Assembly (NCBI RefSeq): GCF_022605725.1
Contig: NC_065549.1
Span: 34,797,690 to 34,861,689 of the forward strand
Length of the DNA stretch: 64,000 bases
Origin: Anthonomus grandis grandis
Lineage: Eukaryota; Arthropoda; Insecta; Coleoptera; Curculionidae
Direction of reading: 5' to 3'
Under the pieces are notes generated by a model. It had not been told where the DNA came from. It saw only the letters and a list, made by a program, of their open reading frames with translations, and made no database searches. Below are positions 1-12,119 of the stretch, piece by piece (within the stretch, counting starts at the first letter, position 1; the number at the start of each line of letters is the position of its first letter). Made by a program: the position numbers and the translations under genes.

Positions 1-36
1 AATAGTTAACCTTATATAGAAATAAAAAATCCCCCT

Positions 37-897
37 ATGAATATACTAATTGATACTGGATGTTATCCTTCCATTTTAAGACCCTCAATTGCTGAAAAAT
101 ATTTCCCAGACAGAATTTATCAATTTTCCTCAAAATTAAAAACAGGTGTAGGAGAAAAAGAAACTCTTTTCAAAGCAGATCTACCAACATTTAACGAATT
201 CAAAACAAATGAACCAATTTCATTTATTTTGTATGATTTTCATGAATTTTATGATGGAATTTTAGGATTAAAAGAATTAACTCGATTTCATCTCAATATC
301 GACCTGACTAATAAACAACTCATTAATCTAACTCGAAATCTTATATTACCCTTTAAATATCGTGAACCTGAGTCAAGTTTCAAGATAACGGTAAATGCAC
401 ACGAAATCCTTAGTGCAAAAATTCCTGTTACCACACAAGAATTTGTCGATGTTGTCATTCCTGAAGGTACTCTTGATAAATTATACGTGCCCGAAACGAT
501 ATGTACCGCAAAAAACGGTTTTGCCCGCGTAGACATTTACAACAATACCGATGAAAACATATCCGTTAATTTAAACAAACCTTTTAATTGTTATCTTTTC
601 CCCGAAAGAATAAAAGAAAATTATGATTTTTTACATTTAAATAAAAAAGAAAAATCCCATTTTTGCAATAATCGTTATAAAAAAAATTTCAACATGAAAC
701 CCCAAATAAAACAATCTCATCTAAATAACAAACTACAGCATGCAAAAGAAATCCATATGATAGAAAATGACTCAATAATTGGCAGCCCTGGAGATATTTC
801 TGACGACATAGATCAATACCTTTCTAACGAAAATGTTACATTAGAAGAATTAGACCAACTAACTGAAGTATTTGATTATGTCTTTAACACAAAGTAA
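37..897 (+). pseudogene. Retropepsin and linker fragment of errantiviral pol
   Basis: A 286-codon open frame. Residues 5-8 read DTGC, with the Asp-Thr-Gly active-site motif of retroviral aspartic proteases, followed by a hydrophobic stretch and a GILGLKEL segment that matches the second conserved part of the fold. The remaining two thirds is the linker that in Gypsy-type pol leads to the reverse transcriptase. No RT motif (such as an xxDD box) follows. The frame instead ends at 897, 25 bases inside the next frame, which carries integrase. The true start lies left of the window, because pol is normally translated as a fusion with gag. It would process the gag-pol polyprotein in an intact element. 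Confidence 0.75.
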
Positions 898-1777
898 TCC
901 TCCAGAAAAAGAAAGAAATGAAATAATTTACTTCTTTAAAGAATACATAAACCCCAAAGTTGTACATTGTTTATTTATTAAACAAACTGAAATCAATAAT
1001 TTAGAAAATAAAATAGCTGCTATTTTATCGAAGAAATTCAGACACAATTCTTATAAATTAGTGATATCTAACACCTTTTTAAATGATATAGTCGATACTC
1101 AACATCAAAGAAGCTTAATAGAAAACCACCATGAAAAATCATGTCATAAAGGTATTAATGAATGCTTAATGTCTCTAAAAAAAATGTATTACTGGCCTAA
1201 CATGAAAAATGATCTAACTGAATATATTAATAAGTGTGACATTTGTCAACAGGCAAAATACGATCGTCGTCCTTAAAAATTAAAGTTTTCATTAACCCCA
1301 ACTCCAAAAGAACCTTTAGAATCAATCCACATAGATACTTTTCAGATATCTAATATTACATTCTTAACAGTAATCGATGTATTTTCACGATATGCACAGG
1401 CATACCCACTAGAGCCTACCAATAATGCAATAACTGTTTTAGATAATCTATCGATATTTATTAGTCATCATGGAATACCCCAACTAATCACTTGTGACAA
1501 TAGTACTGAGTTTAAAACATTCCTTATGATAGATTTTTGTAAACTTCATAATATTAAAATCCATTATACCACATCAGGCAACTCTAATAGTAATAGCCCT
1601 GTGGAACGTTTACATTCGACCCTTATTGATTCCATTCGAGTCTTAAAGCTAAAACACCCAAATGCGACAACAAAACAACTCATGCTTTATGCCATTATGG
1701 GATACAATTGTTCTGTACACAGCGTAACAAAACAAAAACCCTTTGACATAATAAACGGACGTTTAAATGCTCAATAA
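872..1777 (+). pseudogene. Integrase (HHCC and DDE core), one in-frame stop
   Basis: Integrase would insert the element's cDNA into host DNA. The first part (to 1273) ends in a zinc-binding HHCC domain: paired His near residues 86-91 and CDICQQ near residues 121-126. A TAA at 1274-1276 interrupts the frame. The same frame then continues and shows the catalytic core: Asp in IHIDTF, Asp in TCDNSTEF, and Glu in NSPVERLH, the D,D35E arrangement. The window thus shows a full N-terminal and core domain broken by one nonsense change. The C-terminal part continues in a neighbouring frame from 1767. Confidence 0.85.
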
Positions 1778-2153
1778 ATATGTTAATGATCAAAAAGAAA
1801 GATTAAAAATACTTCATGAACAAATTTATAACCAGTCAGTCAATACAAAAACTAGATTAAATGAAAAGCAAAATAAAAATCGCGAAATACCACCCGAATT
1901 AAACCCTGGAAAGAAAATATATATAACGGACAAAACAGTCTTAAGAACCAAGGACAAACCCCGTAAAAGAATTGAATATGTAAAACAAGATATAGGTAAT
2001 AAAATAATAACACAAAAAGAGAAAGTCATTCATAAAGCTTTAATTCAAAGGCCTAAAACCTTTCCTAAAAAAGACTTTCTTCTCCCCAGGAAAAATGAAC
2101 CTCCTGACGAGCCTCGCCATCATCCTACAGATGACAGCAGCGATAGCGAATGA
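1767..2153 (+). pseudogene. C-terminal tail of integrase / pol
   Basis: A 128-codon frame that overlaps the end of the preceding integrase frame by 11 bases in another register, probably a frameshift. It is rich in Lys, Glu and Asn, contains a GKKIYITDKTVLRTKDKPR segment like the SH3-like C-terminal domain of Gypsy integrases, and ends in an acidic DDSSDSE tail. The env-like frame starts inside it at 2095, as in errantiviruses, where env is read from a spliced RNA and overlaps the end of pol. No catalytic motif is expected here. Confidence 0.6.
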
Positions 2154-3255
2154 CCGTAACCTTTTAATAAATCCTATTGAAACTCCATTACTCCCATTTC
2201 ACTTAGGAAATGCCAGAGTTATGGAAAACAAACATACCCTTATACATTATATAGAGTTAAAACCTCTACAATTAGAATTAGAAAACATAGAAAACGCTTT
2301 TAGAATTTTAGAAGCTTCATGCAATGAAACTAACATAATTAACTCTCTGCTTATGCACCATAGTAACACTATTGACCTGCTTACTCATGCTAAATATTTC
2401 ATTAACGAAGTTAGATTTAAGCTTAATAATATTAAACCTCACAATAGAGCAAAACGTGGCTTAATTAACATATTAGGAAAAGCATCAAAATGGCTTTTCG
2501 GTACCTTAGATGTAGACGATGGAGAAAGATATGAACAAGCAATAAATGAGCTTAAACTTTCTCAAAACTCTTATAAAAAGGAGCTTAACTTGCAAATATC
2601 TTGATCAAAAGGCTTAATTAATAATTACAATAGCACTATCACTATTCTAAGCAAAAATCAAAGCTCCTTGAACAAACATGTTGCTTTATTTGAAAAACAT
2701 ATGAATAAAACTGTTAATGATCTCTCAATTTTATTAAAACTTCAAAATACCATAAATCAATTAATAATAAATTGTCAAAATTTCATAACATTTTCAGACA
2801 ACCTAGACTAAGACGCAATAATGTTTGCAAAGCTCAATACGCTTCATAGTGCGGTAATTTCAGCTAGTCAATTAGAACAGATAATTTCTAATTTAATTAC
2901 TCTTTATGGTGAAGAAAAAGTTATAAAGTTTATAGATTTAAATTATTATTATCAAATTGCTGGATTACAAGTAAATTTCTCAAAAGACAAGATTATATTT
3001 GCCATACATTTTCCTTTATTTATAAAAGAAAATTTTAGTATTTACTACTTGTTCACCATCCCTATAAATAATTCAATTATTGTTCCTGAATTACCTTACC
3101 TTATACTTGGGCCTTACTCGCACCAATATCAAGAAGAAGCCTGTCCTGTCGTCCAAGATCAATACATTTGCCAGAACAATTTAGGACCACCAAAAGCTGA
3201 TTGCTCAACAGCTCTGATCCAGAAAGCTGAGAACTCACCCTGCAAGCTCCTTTAA
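2095..3255 (+). pseudogene. Env-like glycoprotein, N-terminal two thirds, with stops
   Basis: The frame opens with a hydrophobic segment (LLTSLAIILQMTAAIA) that looks like a signal peptide. Near residues 119-122 lies RAKR, a furin-type cleavage site, directly followed by a GLINILGK segment that fits the fusion peptide of baculovirus-F-like errantiviral Env. A TGA at 2602 and a TAA near 2809 interrupt the frame, after which it stays open to 3255 with several cysteines. The family role is membrane fusion and cell-to-cell spread. This copy cannot encode it. Breaks: two nonsense codons here, plus a frameshift between 3255 and 3305. Confidence 0.75.
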
Positions 3256-3304
3256 AGTCAATGTTTCTACTCCTATTATACAAGCTATTACCAATGAGTT
3301 TGTA

Positions 3305-3802
3305 TTGGTAATCCCAACTTCCTCAAAAGTAAAAATCCAGATGCTCTGCGATTCAAGAAGAATTTTCTTCGCAATTAGACCCAGTTTTGTCCAGATACCA
3401 TACAAATGTGGAATCGAAATCCTAGGATCCCAATTTTGGAATGAAGAAACAATCCTGGATTATGTACCCTTCCAGTTACCAGAAATATCCTTTACTAACA
3501 TTGAATTCCGATTACCCATAGAAACGATCCAGCTCGACTCTATCGATCCGATCTTAATAAAAGCACTTCAAGACCAGGCAAGAGTTATCAAAACCCTTCC
3601 AGAAGAAGATGACCAAATCCATCCAGCCACATGGAGTTTTGCCACAACCCTTGGAGTCATACTGATCCTGTGCCGCATAGCCTTTGCAGTATACGAGTTA
3701 TTCTTCAAGAAAAGAACAGTTCCAGAAGATCCAGAACAAAAAGAAGACGCCGCCACCAAGAATGCTGGAACAAACATGACATCCCTGTTGTTTCAGTCTT
3801 AG
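3305..3802 (+). pseudogene. Env-like glycoprotein, C-terminal part with membrane anchor
   Basis: A 165-codon frame, shifted by one base from the upstream env frame. It carries two cysteines in its first third and, near residues 105-135, a hydrophobic stretch (TTLGVILILCRIAFAVYELF) followed by KKR. This is the expected transmembrane anchor and short basic cytoplasmic tail. It ends eight bases before the LTR, so env runs nearly to the polypurine tract, as in errantiviruses. Confidence 0.7.
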
Positions 3803-3810
3803 GAGGGAGG
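3801..3810 (+). promoter_or_regulatory. Polypurine tract (plus-strand primer site)
   Basis: AGGAGGGAGG lies directly before the LTR start at 3811. An all-purine tract at this place is the plus-strand DNA priming site of LTR elements. Confidence 0.8.
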
Positions 3811-4030
3811 AGTTATGGCCACAATATTGACCACTCTGTATATATATTTGCTTACTATTATGTTAACGTTGCTTTAAATTATCTTTCGCTGTATTTGCTA
3901 GTTTAAGTCTATATAATATCATGTAACGGCCTTATGCCTCAATCTTCGTTGTACCATACTTGCTGCTTGTACTTATTGTCCAATAAAAGCTGTTTTTTAA
4001 AACGTGCTTCGCACGATAAGAAACATAACT
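3811..4030 (+). repeat. 3' LTR, 220 bp
   Basis: It starts AGTTATG right after the polypurine tract and ends CATAACT, giving the inverted ends usual for Gypsy/errantivirus LTRs. It contains a TATATAA-like box near 3910 and a polyadenylation signal AATAAA at 3982-3987. No second copy is in the window, so the age of the insertion cannot be read from LTR divergence. Confidence 0.8.
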
Positions 4031-4069
4031 TAGGAAATAATAAACTTTTTTGAATTTAATGTAAATTAC

Positions 4070-4298
4070 CTGGAATTAAAAAGTTCATGCATACATAAAA
4101 AGCAGACGCGTCTTTCGATAAAAACGACACGCTCATATACATCTTTGGATTTCTATAGCTGTCAGATCGTTTTTCGAAACAGTTAATAATATTTTCATTG
4201 TCTACATGATCAAACAAGTCTGTAATTAAAAATCCGTCTCCATTTTGCAATTGTAATAAATGACAGAACATTTTACATTTTTTCAATTCTTAATAAAA
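4070..4298 (-). CDS. Possible unidentified internal exon
   Basis: On the minus strand, about 76 codons are open with a balanced composition (NGDGFLITDLFDHVDNENII, then NPKMYMSVSFLSKDASAFY), which is unusual in this AT-rich DNA. The right-hand side shows a possible acceptor (TTTTTATTAAG before 4298). The left-hand side has a good donor, CCAG|GTAATT, with the last exon base at 4070. I do not recognise the protein. It lies 40 bp beyond the errantiviral LTR and may be an orphan exon of a host gene, a transposon fragment or chance. Confidence 0.3.
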
Positions 4299-5999
4299 AG
4301 TATTTTTCTCCTGTTATTTTTCATATTTTATTATTATTCGTGATAAAAAAAAAGACGAAAGCAAATTATATTTAATTGGATATAAATTAATTTCTGAAAT
4401 AAGGATTTTACTAGTATTTCAATTTGATAGTTTTAGATAGTATGCAATCTAATATTCAAATTGATCTAGCGACCGCACTCGTCAGGACAATAAAACATAT
4501 AAACACCTTAAAAAAAAAAAAGAATGATAAGCTAGGATGTTGTATTACCATAGAGGTCAGATACAGAGTCTTCCTTTAACTACAGTAGTACGGCACGTTA
4601 TTATATAAGGAGTGTTACAGATTTGCGAGTTCTTTCAAGTTCTTCAAAAGTTATGTTAGTTTTTTCTCAAAGTTAACTTAGGTTAAAAAAGGAACGTTTG
4701 ACTCTTAAAAGTGTAAAAAAAAGATGGAATACAAAAATTATTCATTCAGCTTATGACAGATCGTATGAAGCAAGAAATAGATCGAACGATAAAATATAAG
4801 TTTATTTACAAACAAGTATTTTTATCTGTAGAAACTTGAATAGAATTTGCTACTTCTAGATCGTTATTGATAAGGCACAGTTCACAGGCCACAAATATAA
4901 TCTTGTCACTTTTTACTGTTTATTTTGCTATTTCTGTTTTTCAGAAAACAAAATAATATGTACATTTGTGATATAAACGTAAATGTACAAAATAAATCAC
5001 TTGACCAGCAACAAATAACAAACCTCAGCATACGATTTTACCTACCCTAACTTCGCAAGCTAAAATTACTTAAAAAAAAGGCGGCATTTTTCACAGTGTC
5101 CAGGGCGGCATATTTAGTAAATCCGGGCCTGACTGATTTTGTTAAGGCATCGATGTTACCTTTCGATGCCACCGTCAATGGTCAACATCGATTTTTTATT
5201 GCGATGTCTCAGCACTAATTGAAAGGGACGCGTAGGCGAACACGCCTGTCGCGCGCTTACTCTGCGCCATTTTTATCAACAACAAACAACTGAGTTTTGA
5301 CTTTTGCTTCAATTTAGCTTAGTATTTGCATGTAGTGTATGTCCTGATAATGTCTGACGAAAAAAATGCAACCTTAATACAACTGGGTAATGGTGGCATA
5401 GTAATTGAAGATAGGTTACGTAAAAAAAAAACGAAATTCTCGCCGATGATTGCATACTGAATTACAGAAAAAACGTTTCGGTTTAGAACTTATGCAGTTT
5501 TAAAGTTTAAACTTACTACCTCTTCCTATGCTCACCGACTCGTTTTTTTCTCTTCTTTCTATATATTTTATTTTTCATATACCCGGTGTCCAGGAACTCT
5601 ACAGCCAAACTTTACAGGGTGGTTTTTTTTAACAAAAAATAACGAAAAAAATGCATATAAATATATATTCTAAACCTTTATTTTCGGATGTATAGAGTGT
5701 TAAACATTTTAAAAGAGTTTTTTTTTATAACTTTATGACCAATGTATATATTTTTTTTAATTTGCAGATGTATTTTATGCCTTAGAGGATATTTTTTGAC
5801 CGACAAGAAATAAATTTATTTATCGTTGATATTAAGTTAAGAAGCAGTACACTACTGGCTTTTTCTAAAATATTTTTTTTAAATCCTAGTTTAGTTTATA
5901 GCAAATTTGTATTCTTAAGTTATTTTTATTTGATATTATTGAAAACCTTTTTTTGGGAATGTACATTTCAATAAATAGCACATTATTTCACTATTATTA
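4299..5999. other. AT-rich DNA without recognisable genes
   Basis: No coding region can be supported here. One recognisable piece lies at about 5076-5137: read on the minus strand it begins CAGGCCCGGATTTACT and carries GCCGCC-containing repeats, which resembles the terminus of a non-autonomous hAT element. A partner end was not found. TACAGGGTGG at about 5616 resembles a mariner-type end, also without a partner. Confidence 0.4.
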
Positions 6000-7180
6000 A
6001 AACACACATCCTCCTGGGTTTGTCGGAACTCCCAATGTGGATTCAGAGAGAGGCGCTAGCATCATATCTAAGGATGAAGGGTAGCGCTATATGCCAGTAT
6101 CAACCTGGGGAAGCAGGCCATACATCCATCACCAAAGTGGTACAGAAGGATATTCCAATTTTGCTGCCCCTTAATGCAAAGCCAGACAATACTGTATGGT
6201 TAGGAGGTTCCTTTAAGGTTGACATAGCAAGCAGGGAAGAATGGCCTAACATAGAGGCTCGACCTCGAAAGGATTTGCAAATATGGTACAGAGACGTTTC
6301 AAGAATGGCCCACTTAGGTTTTTTTTTTCTCGCTTGGAAGACACTCGACAGTTTTTCAAGCGGAAGTAGTCGTCATTATGGTCTGCCACCAGGGAAGAAG
6401 TTATAAAGAGGGCTCGGAGACTGAAATAATTATTTACTCCGACAGCCAGGCTACCTTAAAAGCCATCCAAGCACCCAGAACCAGGTCCAAGAGTGCAGGG
6501 ATGCGCTGGACACATTGCGTAGAAGGAAAACGGTTCGATTGTGTTGGGTTCTCGAACATAGCGAAGTGGGGGACAATAAACGGGCGGACGAGTTCGCGAG
6601 GCTCAAATCAGCTATTCCACCGATTAGCCCCGAATCCTTCCTTGGACTAAGTAAGAGACACAGTTCCCATATCCTAGACAACTGAGGATGGGAAAAGACT
6701 AGGAAAAATTGGAGTAGGAACAGCAGTTGTCGATAGGCCAAAGAACTGCTATCAAATCTAATTAAAGCTAGGATAACGTGGAGGTTGTCCTGATAGCAAG
6801 CCTAACCGGAGTCCTAGAAGGTCACTGTAGCCTCAACCGAAATCTGCATCTCTTAGGCGTAGTGCCCAACCCGGTGTGCTCTAGGTTTGTCGTGGCGGAG
6901 GAAACGGCATATCATTTTTAGGAGAATGCGAAGGATGGGCTAGGATCAGGAGAGAAACCAGGGTGCGAGAGATCAGGTGCTCACTTCCTGCCACGAGAGG
7001 AGAGGAGCTAAAGGACCTTAACTGGGAAGGATTCATATCATTAGGAGGACGAGTCGAACAGGAAAACATCCATTGCACTTTACGTTTACTATACTCCATC
7101 AGCGGCTGAAAGAGACAGGGGATTTCAAAGACCATGAGCCAGGAAGACACCTCAATATTAAAGTTGATGATGAGAAATTA
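6000..7180 (+). pseudogene. RNase H and C-terminal remnant of a non-LTR retrotransposon
   Basis: Several shifted plus-strand frames together show the end of a Jockey/I-type pol. 6020-6406 is open but weakly conserved. 6378-6650 contains IIIYSDSQATLKAI, the RNase H motif with its catalytic Asp. After frameshifts, about 6780-6900 reads like the usual C-terminus (LTGVLEGHCSLNRNLHLLG). No endonuclease or RT lies upstream, so this is a heavily decayed 3' fragment. Confidence 0.7.
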
Positions 7181-7599
7181 GAATGATGAAGAGACCGTTA
7201 AAGAAAATCCTTAAATTAGTGTAAAAAGCCTTGCTGCAGTTAAATCATTTGTCAAAATCATCTGTGTGGACTAGTTTATATAAAAAAAACCTCTATCCAT
7301 TTTATTTTCAAAAAGTTTTCAGGCGGTTTTCAAACAGATTTCCGCCCCCCCCCTCCTCTTTAGAATTTTCACTGGCTGCAAAGTAAAAAAAAACCATGAT
7401 CATCAGATCATCAAGAGCCCGTCGAACTGCCTGATCGCTTATGAATATTTAAATTTTTTACAATACATATTACCACAACTGCTGGATGAAGTGCCTTTAA
7501 ATATCCATCTAAATTATTGGTTCATGCATGATTGATTCATGCACACCTTGGTGTAAGGGTTCGGGGTTATTTAAATCAGATGTACCAAAATAAATAGAT

Positions 7600-7860
7600 A
7601 GGAAGGGGTTGGTCCGATTGCTTGGTCTGTTAGATCCCTTAATTTAAATCCCTATGATTTTTGCATTTAGGGGTATTTACAATCGGAGGTTTATGCCATT
7701 CGCATAGAAACTCAAGAACAGCTTTGGGCAAGAATCGGGGAATAACTTCCGAAATAAATTAGGGTTTTATCAAACAATTCGCCCTTCGTTATCAAAAAGG
7801 GCAGGATTATGTATTGAGATACATGATCAGATGGCCGTCATGTAGAACACTTATTGTAAA
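7600..7860 (+). pseudogene. Mariner-like transposase C-terminal remnant
   Basis: With frameshifts, the plus strand reads RSLNLNPYDF...GYLQSEVYAI, matching the SPDLxPxDFFLWGYLKSKVY block that carries the third catalytic Asp in insect mariner-like transposases. Further on, DGRHVEHLL matches the usual C-terminus, just before an AT-rich 3' flank. The rest of the gene is absent. Confidence 0.6.
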
Positions 7861-9299
7861 TGTTTTGTTTTGTTTTGTTTTATTTTGTTGCTGTTGTTTT
7901 TGTATTTTTTTTAAATAAAATTTCGTTTCTATTTGCCTCGAAATTTATATAGCAAATAAAATTATTTAAATACTAGAACTTAGTGCCCAGAAATTTTTAA
8001 TTTATTAGTAATTTTCACTTAAAAATCTAATATAATAATAACTTGCGGTTTGTTTTTTCTCCGACTTTCGTATAAAATGCTGAAAAATTGCATTGATTTT
8101 CGAAGAAGGTATTGTTAATAATATTAAGAATATATAATAAACTTAAAGAAATTTTTTTATTAATTGTTGAATAAATATTGGCAGTTATTTTGCTGAAAAA
8201 TAAGCGCTGTCCGAATGTCTGAGCGCATTAATTGGTTTTGACTAAATTTAAAAACAAGAATGTTAAAATGCCAACGTTATGTTACTTTTAATATTCCTAA
8301 AAAATATTTTTTTAAATTAATAAAAAGCCTATCCTTTGTAAATTAAAGGAATTCATAATATGTTTTTTTACAATTAGTACCAGCTAAATGTAAAAAAAAA
8401 TTATTTTCAGTAATTTTTAATTTGTCTATAATTTTTCTTATTAAACACACAGTTTAATGCAAAAAGACAATAAATTTAACAAATACTCTTTAATTATTAT
8501 AAGTATATTTATTCAAAACAGACAATATCAAAAAAATAAAATTCATAGTACCAACGAATTAAAAAATATTTACATAATATGCTCAAAAACAAAAAAAAAA
8601 CAAGTAAATAATGCCCCAAATCAAAATTTCAATAAAGGGAAGAAGATAACAACAATACATGCAGGCTCAGAAAGTGGCTTCGTTCTGTCTGCTTCTTTCA
8701 GCTAAAAATTTAGCAGATTCTTTCCTAGATTACCGCCAAGACACCGACTCACAACTTTTTCAAATTGGGTTTGAATATTGTCTTCTTAATATAATGCTCC
8801 TAACCACAGTCGTCAAATAGTCAAGTTACCTCCCAAGCAGCACACAAAGTCTATTATGAAACAAAATTATTTTATATAAGTTATATTAAGAGCGTATTGA
8901 GCACTAAAATGTTATTTAACGCCTTTAATTAAAATAATTCGGTCTTATAAACAACCTTATTTTATAAGGTTTTATAGATAACTCCATGGCAGCTTAATAA
9001 AATATTTTTATAATGCAATAAGTAATTTGGTATAAAGCATTTGTAAAACAATCCTATATAACTATATTGTGTTAAGCAAAATTTATAATTGCGTTAAAAC
9101 ATATCTCTAAAACAGATATAAAATCATTTTATAAAGGTTTTGTAGTTAGTTATATTAGGCGAACGAAGACTTTATTATAAAACAAATTACTATCAGTGAC
9201 TATATGCTTGTTCTAATAGTATTAAAGCATAAATTCAAAATTGTATAGTTGAAAATAACATATATTTTGAAGAGACGTACAACACGAAAACTTTTAGAA
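7861..9299. other. AT-rich DNA, nothing recognised
   Basis: I see poly-A/T runs and a low-complexity Asn/Lys-rich open frame (8457-8705) that looks accidental. No RNA gene, splice site series or transposon end could be supported. Confidence 0.4.
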
Positions 9300-9600
9300 G
9301 TACTAACAGCTTTTAAAATAAGAGTATGTGTCTGATAAACTGGCAATGGAAATTGGGCATACTACAGTGTTGTGTCTACCTCCATATTATTGTGTTTTGA
9401 ATCCCATTGAACTTTGGCATCAAGTAAAATTGAATATTCGAAGAAATAATATTTCCCCAACATTAAATGCATCTGTAGTGGATAGTGGAATTTATAAAAA
9501 GTGTAGAAAATAATATTACAACCGGTAGTTGGAAAAACTCCTTCCAACATGTTTTAAAGGTAGAAAATTCTTACGCGTCTTTAAATACGAATGTTCAGCC
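9300..9600 (+). pseudogene. Tc1/mariner-superfamily (DDE_3) transposase C-terminal fragment
   Basis: The frame 9328-9513 contains LPPYYCVLNPIELWHQVKL, matching the conserved block with the last catalytic acidic residue in a common insect DDE_3 transposase family. After a stop, the sequence goes on in a shifted frame with SWKNSFQHVLKVENSY, the expected C-terminus. Upstream, LLEVLTAFK lies in another frame. No TIRs were found. Confidence 0.6.
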
Positions 9601-10176
9601 CTTAATAACAAGTTTTCTTTCCTTTTCTCATAAAATACTATACTTTATTTAATTAGTAAGTTTCATTAAGTATCATTTTCAAGTGGACCTTGTTCCCTTT
9701 ATCACCTCTTAAAAATGTTGGACCATGCACAATGGGGCTTAATGGTCTAATTGATTTATAGTCAAGTCTAGTCAATGGTATATATTTGAGTGAACTATAA
9801 ACAGATAATTTCAAAATTTCAAGGACAAATGTCAAAAATGCTACTCTGTGATTATAAAAGATTTCTTGTGCTAACAAAATTAGTTATAAATTGATGTCTT
9901 TTGCTATGAAAAATAAATAGAATATTAAATTTGTTTTACAAGAACATAGTTTATATAAAATAGCTTTCTTTTAAAAAATATTACTTATACTTTTATATAG
10001 GTTTTGATGTATATGTCTGTTAGTAGAATTCAAAAGCACAATTTTTAAATTTTTAGTACTAGGTATGTATTTAAATGTCTATTCTTTATCATTGATTAGA
10101 AAATTGTAATAATGTTTTCTTACAATTATTAACACCCTTCCAGTTAATTTTACAATGTCATTTGCACTATTTCTTT
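9601..10176. other. Intergenic AT-rich DNA
   Basis: No convincing coding sequence. The minus-strand frame 9653-9877 shows no family motif. The segment ends at the border of the IKK-tail duplication. Confidence 0.4.
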
Positions 10177-11375
10177 TTAATTCAGATTATTATTCTTATA
10201 AATATCGATCTTGAAGGATATAACACTGTAGTAATATAAAAAGTTTGGTCAAGATAATAAGAAAACCCACTGCATAACATGAATATTTTATTTTCCAACA
10301 AACAAATCAAAAAATATTCATATAAGACACAGGCACATTTATAATGACTTAATTCTTATATCACAGGCATTATTTAAACAATCCGTATCACTCAAAACCA
10401 AACAGATATCTATCAACTAAAATAAAATATATTTTCTATATATATTTATAGGTATATGTGTAACAAATGTCATAATAGTAACAGTAAAAATTTATGAAAA
10501 ACATTTATATCATATAAAATATTAAGAATAGAAGTATTTCCTGTTTTTATTAGTATAGTAAATTTATGCTTTGTCAAGAAGAAAAGTGGCATTTCCACTT
10601 TGTGATGAACAATAGCTTCACCTTTTTCCTCTAAAGCACAAAAAGGATTTTCCATTAGTCATCACCATCAATATCAATTTTTGAAATGATTTGAATTATA
10701 TTTGCAAATTGACACCTAACTTCCCTGTTTTCCTGTATAATTTGGTTAGTTTCTTCTAAAGTGTAATTTAAAGAATATTTCAAAGAAGTTATTTCACACT
10801 CATTTTCAGTGCACTCTTTTTGCAAATTAGTGTAATTCAACATTAAAATGTCATGATTATGTACAAAGTTGTCCACCCACAGGACAAATTTTTCTGCCCA
10901 TAATAAAGTTGCCAGATTTTTTTTTAGATAGTTTAGTGCAATTTGGTCTATTCCAAGACTATATTTTTGCTTTATTGTGTCTGAGACAGCAACTTTGATT
11001 TTGTTCCACAAAACATCATAGCTAGGGCTTTCTAAAGCTAAGAACCCTTTAGAGTTTACTTTATCAAATATGCTTTGAATGTCACATTTATCAAAAGAGC
11101 TCTTTAATATATTACTTGCTTTAGCTAGTTCTAATTTAATAGTAAAAATGTTATTGCACTGTTTGGCGAAATCTGTTAAGCCATTTGCTTGCCAATTGAG
11201 AGAGGAAAAAAATCCATAAATGTTCTCTAAGATTGACGTCTCCTTTAAATATTTCTTTTTTTTATTAATGAGTGATCCCATATCAGACAGCAGCTTTTGG
11301 AACTCTGCACTTGTCTTAATGAATTTTTCTTTGATTATATCTAAAACAGCTTCTAAGTGTTGCTTTATAATAAAA
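10177..11375 (-). repeat. Segmental duplication, copy A (IKK 3' end)
   Basis: This block matches 12120-13316 nearly base for base in the same orientation. It covers the 3' flank and the last 237 or so codons of the IKK gene. Homology stops sharply near 11375, where the copy loses the rest of the gene. The two copies lie about 745 bp apart. Confidence 0.9.
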
Positions 11376-11419
11376 ATAAAAATTTTAATGAACTGAGATA
11401 TTGGATTTACCATCACCAA
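10655..11419 (-). pseudogene. Truncated IKK-beta C-terminal duplicate (no kinase domain)
   Basis: An open frame of 254 codons. Its first 17 or so codons are unrelated sequence beyond the duplication border. From FIIKQHLEAVL onward it matches the C-terminal helical part of the intact neighbour with about seven replacements in 237 residues. It has no kinase or ubiquitin-like domain and no obvious promoter, so a function is unlikely. The lack of stops suggests the duplication is recent. Because the SDD helical region mediates dimerisation in IKKs, an expressed fragment could in principle interfere with the intact kinase, but nothing here shows expression. Confidence 0.75.
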
Positions 11420-12119
11420 AAAAATGTTTCGTTAGAAAAGTTACCCCCAACTAGTGCAAATATTAAATTTCATATTTTAAGAGCTTTTTTTATTGTTTAT
11501 AATCAAAACTTTTGTTTAAATACATTGGAACATACCACTTTGCTTGATCCCCTTTGTTTTGGATACAAGATCGAGAATGGTTGCCTCTTACCAAAATCAG
11601 TAACTACTAACTAACCTTTTTCCCCCGAGTGACGATCTTTTACCAAGCTGCAACTGCACGAAATGTTCGCGGCAAAATAGTTGTCGTTGTAGGGTTGCTG
11701 GATTAGAATGTTGTTCATTTTGTTATTGTAAAGGAGGAATAAACCAGTGTAAAAATCCGTACAATAAATAAATAAAGGTAAAAGGTATAAAAGTATATGT
11801 TCAAATTATTTTTCTAAAATTTGGGCCACCCTGTATCATTAAATTTGTTTTGTTATATATTATTGTCCACTCTATTTCACAATTATAAGACGCATTAAAA
11901 GTTATATCGCAACTAAAAACTTTATATATGCCAAACCATATTATTTGCAAAATTTTGAACTGTAATTAGGGGACCACCCTGTATAAAAACTTAATGTGCC
12001 AAATTTGGGCGTGGTAACAAACCGATTCGTAATAAGTACTCATATCACAACAATATTCTGCAAAAATATTGCGGGGAGCTCTCAAAAACACAGAGGATCT
12101 TACCTAGCGTATGGACTAT
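11376..12119. other. Spacer between the two duplicated IKK tails
   Basis: Unique sequence with two short CCACCCTGTAT motifs (about 11823 and 11971), which resemble right ends of mariner-type elements, but no matching left ends or coding sequence. The frame 11357-11614 starts inside the duplicate and looks accidental. Confidence 0.4.

Larger units (their letters stand above)
1..4030 (+). mobile_element. 3' half of an env-bearing errantivirus-like LTR element
   Basis: The left edge of the window cuts this element, so no 5' LTR or gag is seen. In order it holds a retropepsin domain, an integrase, an env-like gene, a polypurine tract (3801-3810) and a 3' LTR (3811-4030). The reverse transcriptase and RNase H that normally lie between protease and integrase are missing: protease-linker sequence runs into integrase N-terminal sequence near 860-900. 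An in-frame stop in integrase, two stops and a frameshift in env, and the missing RT show that this copy is dead. Gene order and the LTR ends AGTTATG...CATAACT fit the Gypsy/errantivirus group of insect endogenous retroviruses (family knowledge). Placement below that level is inference. Confidence 0.85.

Noticed and set aside
8457..8705. Open frame of 82 codons
   Set aside because: Asn/Lys/Ile-rich composition expected by chance in AT-rich DNA; no motif.
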